DNA of 5,235 nucleotides, from assembly GCA_028680875.1 (NCBI GenBank), contig JAQUJQ010000126.1, positions 1-5,235 of the forward strand, in the 5' to 3' direction. Positions within the stretch are counted from its first letter, which is position 1, and every line of letters starts with the position of its first letter. This DNA comes from Eubacteriales bacterium. Its GTDB lineage: Bacteria > Bacillota > Clostridia > Peptostreptococcales > Anaerovoracaceae. A model generated the notes under the pieces. The model made no database searches and was not told the DNA's origin. It saw only the letters and a program-made list of their open reading frames with translations. Shown in pieces: positions 1 to 5,235 of this stretch. The translations under genes were made by a program, and so were the position numbers.

Positions 1-1
1 A

Positions 2-106
2 AATACATTCCCGGCGGCTAATGCCTCATTTATCTTACCATTCATTTGCTTTGTTGTGGTTGCGTGGTATGGAGCACGTACATATAAAAGGGTACAAAAA
101 TCATGA
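2..106 (+). CDS. C-terminal end of an MFS sugar permease, probably FucP-like (partial, 5' end outside window)
   Basis: Frame 2 is open from the first bases of the window to a TGA at 104-106 and gives 34 residues. The peptide starts NTFPAANASFILPFICFVVV, continues with AWYGARTYKR and ends VQKS. This is one hydrophobic membrane segment (about residues 9-24) followed by a short, strongly basic cytoplasmic tail. The pattern of small residues, then F-(I/V)-(L/V)-P-x-(I/L)-C-(F/Y), then A-(W/F)-YG is what I recall from the last transmembrane helix of FucP-type (L-fucose:H+ symporter) major facilitator permeases common in Bacteroidota sugar loci. Such a protein sits in the inner membrane and imports a released monosaccharide. 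The stop overlaps the ATG of the lyase gene by four bases (ATGA), which suggests translational coupling and one operon. Fucose as substrate is inferred from the tail and from the fucosidase genes downstream; another MFS sugar or uronate transporter is possible. Confidence 0.7.
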   Translation, partial: NTFPAANASFILPFICFVVVAWYGARTYKRVQKS

Positions 107-1272
107 GAGTTTTATTAACAGTAATTTTATTGTTTAGCTCTTTTACTTTTATAACATCTTGTACAACGAAAGATCAAATATCAAAGATCATAGAAGATGA
201 ATTAAAAGATGAGATTCTTAAAAGTGCAGAAATAAATCTTAGCGAGCGCCCTGTCACAGTGACTGCTTTTAGTAGCGAAAGAAGTGCAGGAGGCATCCAT
301 GATTTTTATTCGGAAGGAGATTACTGGTGGCCGGATACTATAAACCCAGAAGGACCGTATATACAGCGTGATGGTCAAACGAATCCCGACAATTTCGTTG
401 CACATCGGCATGCAATGATACGTTTCAGCACGCTGGTCGGTAACTTGACATCAGCTTATCTGTTGACAAAAGACAGTAAGTATATTGATGCTGCACTAGT
501 ACATATCAGGGCTTGGTTTATTGATGACGAGACGAAAATGAATCCAAATCTTCTCTATGCACAAGCAATCAAGGGGATCACAACCGGACGCGGAATTGGA
601 ATTATCGACACAATTCACCTGATTGAGGTTGTACAATCTTTAATTCAAATGGAGAAATTGGGATTATTGCCTGAAGAGTATATCAAAGGCACCAAGCGCT
701 GGATTTCAGAATACCTGACCTGGCTTACAACACATCCAAACGGAATAAAAGAGATGAATGCACAGAATAACCACGGCACTTGTTGGGTTATGCAAGCTGC
801 AATCTTTGCAAAATATACTGATAATAAGGAAGTTTTGGAGTTCTGTTCAAATCGGTACAAGACCGTTCTTTTGCCGGATCAGATGGAAACAGATGGAAGC
901 TTCCCACGTGAGTTGCGCAGAACCAAACCATACGGTTATTCACTATTTAATCTTGATGCAATGGCCACAATATGCCGAATATTATCAACAGAAGAGGATA
1001 ATCTGTGGACATATACTACGCAGGACGGAAAAAATATACAGAAGGGCTTTGATTTTTTATTACCTTTCGTGACAGATAAATCCTCGTGGGAATATCAATC
1101 TGATGTAATGTATTGGGATGAGTGGCCTGTCGCACAACCCTTCCTATTCTTCGGGGCAATAGGATTAAAGAATGAAACATACATTGAGATATGGAAAACA
1201 CTAGAACATTTTCCGGTAAACGACGAAGTGATCCGTAACATGCCAATACGAAATCCCTTGATATGGCTATAG
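103..1272 (+). CDS. Lipoprotein polysaccharide lyase, alginate_lyase superfamily (PF05426; PL5/PL38-like)
   Basis: The 389-residue protein is a full-length lyase predicted to cut a uronic-acid polysaccharide by beta-elimination. Residues 1-19 are a lipoprotein signal peptide with lipobox ITSC (Cys20); the TTKD that follows resembles a Bacteroidota surface-export signal. Family landmarks in order are YSEGDYWWPD (69-78), the GPYIQRDG stretch (84-91), MNPNLLYAQAIKG (146-158), GRGIGIIDT (162-170), and NNHGTCW (222-228), whose Asn223-His224 match the catalytic Asn-His pair of PL5-type enzymes. Next comes ELRRTKPYGYSLFNL (270-284), where Arg272/Arg273 and Tyr279 fit the catalytic Arg and Tyr. The ending IRNPLIWL is typical of the family, so the C-terminus is intact. 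The fold is known to be an alpha/alpha toroid. Known members act on alginate or glucuronan, and PL38 fits best from memory, but specificity cannot be read here. The start at 103 is chosen because it gives the lipoprotein signal directly and overlaps the upstream stop. A weak purine stretch (AAAAGG, 86-91) is the only ribosome-site candidate. Confidence 0.88.
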   Translation: MRVLLTVILLFSSFTFITSCTTKDQISKIIEDELKDEILKSAEINLSERPVTVTAFSSERSAGGIHDFYSEGDYWWPDTINPEGPYIQRDGQTNPDNFVAHRHAMIRFSTLVGNLTSAYLLTKDSKYIDAALVHIRAWFIDDETKMNPNLLYAQAIKGITTGRGIGIIDTIHLIEVVQSLIQMEKLGLLPEEYIKGTKRWISEYLTWLTTHPNGIKEMNAQNNHGTCWVMQAAIFAKYTDNKEVLEFCSNRYKTVLLPDQMETDGSFPRELRRTKPYGYSLFNLDAMATICRILSTEEDNLWTYTTQDGKNIQKGFDFLLPFVTDKSSWEYQSDVMYWDEWPVAQPFLFFGAIGLKNETYIEIWKTLEHFPVNDEVIRNMPIRNPLIWL

Positions 1273-1350
1273 TAAGGAAATGGATATTTTTTACTCTCGA
1301 TAAAGATATCTGTTTAGCAAAATCATGGTTCAAACAAAGTTTTTTTTAAT
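1273..1350 (+). other. 78-base intergenic leader upstream of the GH29 gene
   Basis: This is the only real gap in the gene set. It is AT-rich and holds an 8-base palindrome AGATATCT (1304-1311) inside a loose dyad, and a run of eight T (1340-1347) ending three bases before the GH29 ATG. No Shine-Dalgarno sequence precedes that ATG, which is usual for Bacteroidota, where A/T-rich leaders drive initiation. I found no good match to the Bacteroides -7 element TAnnTTTG with an upstream TTTG at the right spacing, so an internal promoter is possible but not supported. There is no GC-rich hairpin before the T run, so it does not look like an intrinsic terminator. Read-through from the lyase gene is the simplest reading. 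Confidence 0.35.
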
Positions 1351-2796
1351 ATGAACAAAAAACTACTTCTAACTCTGACAATTCTGTTAATGTCAATTGT
1401 CGGATTTTCTCAAAATCTAAATTCAACCTTGGATTACAACGAAAAAATGAGCTGGTGGCGTGATGCAAAATTCGGCATGTTCATTCATTGGGGGCCATAT
1501 TCTATGTATGGTGGTGTATATAATGGATTTAACCAACAACGTGGTGGTGCAGAATGGATTATGAATAGGTGTAAAATCCCTGTAATGGAATACAGAGCAA
1601 AAGCGAGTACATTTAATCCTGTTAACTGGAATGCAGAGGAAGTGGTAAAACAAGCTAAAGAGACTGGAATGAAATATATAGTCTTTACTACTAAACATCA
1701 TGATGGTTTTGCAATGTTTCAAAGTAATGCAAGCAATTTTAATATTGTTGACTATACCCCTTTCAAAAGAGACATAATAGATGAATTTGTTCAGGCATGT
1801 CGTAAACATGATATAAAATTCGGTTTCTATTATTCTCAGTCACAGGATTGGTGTAATGCAGGAGGTGCTACTGCTCGCAAACTAATGCATGAAGGTTGGC
1901 CTAATCCGGATTCAATAAGGATAAACGAGTTTACAGCTGCAAATAAAGGTGCATGGGATTGTTTACAAAGAGAAAAAACGTTTGATGAATATTTTAATAA
2001 TATTGCACTTCCTCAAGTGAAGGAGCTATTAGAGAGATATAGTGACATTTCTGTTATTTGGTGGGACACTCCTATGTCCATAACAGATGAACAAGCATCA
2101 AAATTACAACAAGAATTATCTAAGTATCCACAGATAATTACAAATGACAGATTAAAAAGGCCCAATTTCGCTGGTGATTTCAAAACACCGGAAGGCTTGA
2201 TTCCAAAGGTGGAGGATATAGTTGGAGTAGACTGGGAAACCTGCATGAATATTGGTAGCTCATGGGGATACAAATCATGGGAAAACAGATGGAAAACACC
2301 TTATGAGTTAATAAAAAATTTAACTTCTATAGCAGCAAGAGGAGGTAACTACTTGTTAAACATTGGCCCTACCCCATTAGGAGATGTACCGATTGATGCA
2401 ACTTCCAGATTGAGGGAAATGGGAAAATGGATGTCAGTATATGGTGAAGCAATTTACGGAACACAGCGAAGCCTTATTCACCCCTCTTGGGGTGATTGTA
2501 CGCGAAAGGATGTTGGGAATAAAACCATTCTGTATTTATGCGTTTCCGAGTGGCCAAAGGATGGCAAACTCATTCTAGATGAAAATTACAGGGTCAAAAA
2601 AGCTTCTTTATTAAATGACAATAGTGCACTAAAAGTGCAAAGAAAAAACAAACAAATAATAATTCAAGTTCCACAACAAACACCAAATCAATACGTATCA
2701 GTAATTAAGTTAGAATTAAATGAAAAATTACCTGTAAACAAACTGATATCCAATACGGCTAAATATTTTGAAATTGTAGACGAACAAAATAATTAA
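1351..2796 (+). CDS. Secreted GH29 alpha-L-fucosidase
   Basis: The 481-residue enzyme hydrolyses terminal alpha-L-fucosides with a retaining mechanism, most likely in the periplasm. Residues 1-21 form a type I signal peptide ending GFSQ, with no lipobox Cys. The catalytic (beta/alpha)8 barrel covers about 28-365. Its landmarks are FGMFIHWGPYS (41-51), AEWI (67-70), TKHHDGFAMF (114-123, whose paired His contact fucose in the family), FGFYYSQSQDW (157-167), and SVIWWDTP (234-241), where Asp239 is the expected nucleophile. The general acid is less certain: Glu281 in KTPEG and Glu296 in DWETC are both near the expected place. RGGNYLLNIGP (330-340) is a classic late-barrel GH29 signature. Residues about 370-455 form the C-terminal beta domain. 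Length is normal for the family. The start gives a complete signal peptide and no better upstream ATG is in frame. It stands 78 bases after the lyase and directly abuts the GH95 gene, so it is probably co-transcribed. Linkage specificity is not evident from the sequence. Confidence 0.94.
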   Translation: MNKKLLLTLTILLMSIVGFSQNLNSTLDYNEKMSWWRDAKFGMFIHWGPYSMYGGVYNGFNQQRGGAEWIMNRCKIPVMEYRAKASTFNPVNWNAEEVVKQAKETGMKYIVFTTKHHDGFAMFQSNASNFNIVDYTPFKRDIIDEFVQACRKHDIKFGFYYSQSQDWCNAGGATARKLMHEGWPNPDSIRINEFTAANKGAWDCLQREKTFDEYFNNIALPQVKELLERYSDISVIWWDTPMSITDEQASKLQQELSKYPQIITNDRLKRPNFAGDFKTPEGLIPKVEDIVGVDWETCMNIGSSWGYKSWENRWKTPYELIKNLTSIAARGGNYLLNIGPTPLGDVPIDATSRLREMGKWMSVYGEAIYGTQRSLIHPSWGDCTRKDVGNKTILYLCVSEWPKDGKLILDENYRVKKASLLNDNSALKVQRKNKQIIIQVPQQTPNQYVSVIKLELNEKLPVNKLISNTAKYFEIVDEQNN

Positions 2797-5235
2797 ATGA
2801 AGAAAATTATACAAAATACTACATTACTCCTTTTTGGAGTAATACTTTCATTTTGCTCATCAGATAAAGAGCCATCAAAGGATTTAAAACTTTGGTATGA
2901 TGCACCTGCAAAGATATGGGAAGAAGCTTTACCCCTCGGAAACGGTAGTTTGGGAGCAATGGTTTTTGGAGATCCCTTTAGTGAAGTATACCAATTAAAT
3001 GAAGAAACACTATGGTCTGGTCCACAAAAAGAAAGGAACAATCCTCTTGGACCTGATGCTTTGCCTGAAATTCGTAAGGCAATAGACAATGGTGATTATA
3101 AGTTAGCAGAAAGTTTGTGGAAAAACAACTCTCAGGGTCCCTATACCTCTAGATATCTTCCACTTGCTAATCTGTCGTTAAATATGCACAGTGAAGATAA
3201 CGATGCACAAGATTTCTATCGAGATTTAAATATTTCAAATGCAATTGCTAATGTCTCTTACATTAAAAATGGAGTAAAATATAATAGAAGTAGTTTTATA
3301 TCATTTCCAGATCGCGTAATGGTTATTAAACTAGACGCAGATAAAAAAGGCGCTATTTCTTTTGATCTGGGTATAAACAGTGATTTAAGACATGAGACAA
3401 CTACAAACGGTAACAAACTAATACTTAAGGGAAAAGCGCCTTATTATGTAGCTAACCGTAATTACGACCCTAATCAGATTCTGTACTCAGAAGAGAAAGA
3501 TGGTCTGGGATTGAATTTTGAAGTCCAAATACTTGTGCTTCCAAAGGGTGGTAATATTATTGCGAATGATTCAATTTTATCGTTAACGAATGCCAACTCA
3601 GCTACAATCATCGTTTCAGCTGCAACAAGCTATAATCAAGATTCATTTGAACAATCTTCCACCGATTTGATCTCGTCGAGTAAAAAGGCGGAAGAATTCC
3701 TGGGAAAAGCACAAGAACTCGGATATAAAAAATTGCTTAGTAGACATAAAGAAGATTACAAAGATTTATTCGACAGGGTTGCATTAGATTTGGGCGAAGG
3801 TAAAGATGAACTCCCCGTAAATAAACGTCTTGCAGCATTTCAAACCGATGATTCAGATAATGGTCTCGTCGAGCTATATTACCAGTATGGACGTTACTTA
3901 ACAATTGCATCTTCTAGAGCAGGTAGTTTACCATCTAATTTACAAGGGATCTGGAACAGACATGTTCAGCCACCCTGGGGATCCAACTACACGACCAATA
4001 TAAATACTGAAATGAATTATTGGCCTGTGGAAACAACCGGACTCCAAGAGTGTTTTGAACCACTACTCTCATTTATTGAGCGATTATCCAAAGAAGGTGC
4101 TAAAACAGCTAAAATCAATTATGGAATAGATAAAGGATGGCTTGCACATCACAATTCTGATGCATGGGCGCAAACCTCTCCGACCGGAGGCTATGATCAG
4201 GATCCAAGCGGCACACCCAGATGGTCATGCTGGCCTATGGCTGGTGTGTGGTTCTGTCAACACTTGTGGGAACACTACGCGTTTAACGGCGATAAGGAAT
4301 ATCTAGAAGAAAAAGCCTATCCTTTGATGAAAGGAGCTGCAGAATTTATGCTACAGTGGCTACAGGAGGACACGGAAAACGGTTATTTAGTCACCAATCC
4401 CTCCACTTCACCTGAAAATAATTTCAAGTATATTGATAAAAATGGGAAAGAGCAAGTAGGTGTTATTGCAAAAGCTACAACAATGGATATGTGTTTAATT
4501 CGTGATCTGTTTGTTAACAGTATACAAGCATCAGAAATTTTAGGTATTGACACTTCATTCAGGGATGAATTAAAAAATGCTATGGCAAGACTTTATCCAC
4601 CGCATGTAGGTTCAAAAGGCCAACTCCGTGAATGGCACGAGGACTTTGAGGATGTGGATCCTGAACATCGCCACATTTCGCATCTCCTGGGACTACATCC
4701 GGGAAAGGAGGTTTTGCCTCGTGTAAATCCGGATTATGCAAAAGCCACAAAACGGACGCTAGAATTACGAGGCGACGGAGGTACGGGTTGGGCAATGGCC
4801 TGGAAAATTAATTTCTGGGCAAGGTTGGAAGATGGTAATCATGCATATAAAATGTTGAAAAACGGATTGAGACATGTGGATGCAACAGATGTGTCCATGA
4901 AAGGTGGAGGAACTTATTCAAACTTGTTTGATGCACATCCGCCATTCCAAATTGACGGGAACTTTGGAGGAACTGCCGGCATTACTGAAATGTTGTTACA
5001 AAGCCATTCCGAGGAAATCTTTTTATTGCCAGCACTTCCCGATAACTGGAGTTCAGGGGTAGTCAAAGGACTTCGAGCAAGAGGTGGATTTATATTGGAT
5101 ATAGAATGGGAAAATGGTGCTTTAAAAAATGTAACAATTCTCTCAACACTGGGTGGTAATTGTCGTCTGAGGACACATACTCCCCTTCAGTCAAAAAATG
5201 CATCATTACAAAATGCACAGGGGAACAATACAAAT
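2797..5235 (+). CDS. GH95 alpha-L-fucosidase / alpha-L-galactosidase lipoprotein (partial, 3' end outside window)
   Basis: The frame is open for 813 codons from ATG 2797 to the window edge with no stop. Residues 1-19 are a signal peptide and Cys20 (LSFC) a lipobox; the SSDKE that follows fits a Bacteroidota lipoprotein export signal, so the enzyme may be surface-exposed. The N-terminal beta domain begins LWYDAPAKIWEEALPLGNG (32-50) and carries QLNEETLWSG (66-75). A helical linker (about 290-350) leads to the (alpha/alpha)6 barrel. Catalytic positions known from AfcA of Bifidobacterium are present: Asn401 and Asn403 in NINTEMNYWP, general acid Glu540 in NPSTSPEN, and Asp720 in FQIDGNFGG. The family inverts at alpha-L-fucosides, classically Fuc-alpha-1,2-Gal. 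Thr399 occupies the place of a fucosidase His, which is associated with alpha-L-galactosidase activity. The C-terminal beta domain has started (from about 740), so probably only a few tens of codons are missing. The ATG follows the GH29 stop with no gap, implying coupled translation. Confidence 0.94.
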   Translation, partial: MKKIIQNTTLLLFGVILSFCSSDKEPSKDLKLWYDAPAKIWEEALPLGNGSLGAMVFGDPFSEVYQLNEETLWSGPQKERNNPLGPDALPEIRKAIDNGDYKLAESLWKNNSQGPYTSRYLPLANLSLNMHSEDNDAQDFYRDLNISNAIANVSYIKNGVKYNRSSFISFPDRVMVIKLDADKKGAISFDLGINSDLRHETTTNGNKLILKGKAPYYVANRNYDPNQILYSEEKDGLGLNFEVQILVLPKGGNIIANDSILSLTNANSATIIVSAATSYNQDSFEQSSTDLISSSKKAEEFLGKAQELGYKKLLSRHKEDYKDLFDRVALDLGEGKDELPVNKRLAAFQTDDSDNGLVELYYQYGRYLTIASSRAGSLPSNLQGIWNRHVQPPWGSNYTTNINTEMNYWPVETTGLQECFEPLLSFIERLSKEGAKTAKINYGIDKGWLAHHNSDAWAQTSPTGGYDQDPSGTPRWSCWPMAGVWFCQHLWEHYAFNGDKEYLEEKAYPLMKGAAEFMLQWLQEDTENGYLVTNPSTSPENNFKYIDKNGKEQVGVIAKATTMDMCLIRDLFVNSIQASEILGIDTSFRDELKNAMARLYPPHVGSKGQLREWHEDFEDVDPEHRHISHLLGLHPGKEVLPRVNPDYAKATKRTLELRGDGGTGWAMAWKINFWARLEDGNHAYKMLKNGLRHVDATDVSMKGGGTYSNLFDAHPPFQIDGNFGGTAGITEMLLQSHSEEIFLLPALPDNWSSGVVKGLRARGGFILDIEWENGALKNVTILSTLGGNCRLRTHTPLQSKNASLQNAQGNNTN

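Noticed and set aside
1..21. Frame-1 ending KYIPGG-stop as the end of the upstream gene
   Set aside because: Frame 2 over the same bases stays open to 106 and encodes a convincing membrane helix with an MFS-like tail. Frame 1 gives only six residues.
758..1072. 104-codon plus-strand frame inside the lyase gene
   Set aside because: It overlaps the catalytic NNH and RRT...Y region of the lyase in another frame, and its translation resembles no protein family known to me.
1304..1311. AGATATCT palindrome as an operator
   Set aside because: An 8-base AT-rich palindrome is expected by chance here. No second copy or promoter element was found beside it.
1016..1333. 105-codon reading frame on the minus strand across the lyase 3' end
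   Set aside because: It lies antisense to conserved lyase residues, shows no recognisable protein features and crosses the gap without a ribosome site. It is a shadow frame.
1340..1347. Run of eight T as a possible intrinsic terminator after the lyase gene
   Set aside because: No stable GC-containing hairpin lies just upstream. The only palindrome (AGATATCT) is AT-rich and about 30 bases away.
1423..1809. 128-codon minus-strand frame inside the GH29 gene
   Set aside because: It is antisense to the strongly conserved HWGPYS and HHDGF motifs and is rich in Cys, His and Ile in the way antisense frames often are.
2793..3089. 98-codon minus-strand frame at the start of GH95
   Set aside because: It is antisense to the GH95 lipoprotein signal and the first conserved motifs, which explain this sequence fully.
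4580..4795. 71-codon minus-strand frame in the GH95 barrel
   Set aside because: It mirrors the conserved HRHISHLLGLHPG region of GH95. The slightly higher GC there lowers the stop frequency by chance.

Overview
The window looks like a piece of a polysaccharide utilization locus (PUL) from a Bacteroidota bacterium. The evidence is the AT-rich coding sequence, two predicted lipoproteins with acidic or lysine residues just after the lipobox cysteine, a secreted enzyme ending its signal peptide in GFSQ, the lack of good Shine-Dalgarno sites, and the enzyme families themselves. The genus cannot be fixed from the sequence. No SusC/SusD pair, regulator or sulfatase lies inside the window, so the rest of the locus would have to be outside it.

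All coding sequence is on the + strand and is packed like one operon. (1) Positions 2-106 are the last 34 codons of a transporter whose tail resembles FucP-type MFS sugar permeases; its TGA overlaps the next ATG as ATGA. (2) Positions 103-1272 encode a lipoprotein polysaccharide lyase of the alginate_lyase (PF05426; PL5/PL38-like) superfamily. (3) After a 78-base gap, 1351-2796 encode a secreted GH29 alpha-L-fucosidase. (4) With no gap at all (TAA then ATG), 2797 to the window end encode a lipoprotein GH95 enzyme. It has all four conserved catalytic positions but carries Thr where the classical alpha-1,2-L-fucosidase has His, which points to possible alpha-L-galactosidase activity. This gene runs off the right edge.

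Taken together, the lyase would cut a uronic-acid-containing backbone or branch by beta-elimination, GH29 and GH95 would remove terminal alpha-L-fucose and/or alpha-L-galactose, and the upstream permease would take the released monosaccharide across the inner membrane. The target is inferred to be a glycan containing both uronic acid and L-fucose/L-galactose, such as a fucosylated or L-galactosylated glucuronic-acid-rich plant or algal polysaccharide. The exact substrate cannot be read from the sequence. No RNA genes, mobile elements, CRISPR arrays or convincing terminators were seen.
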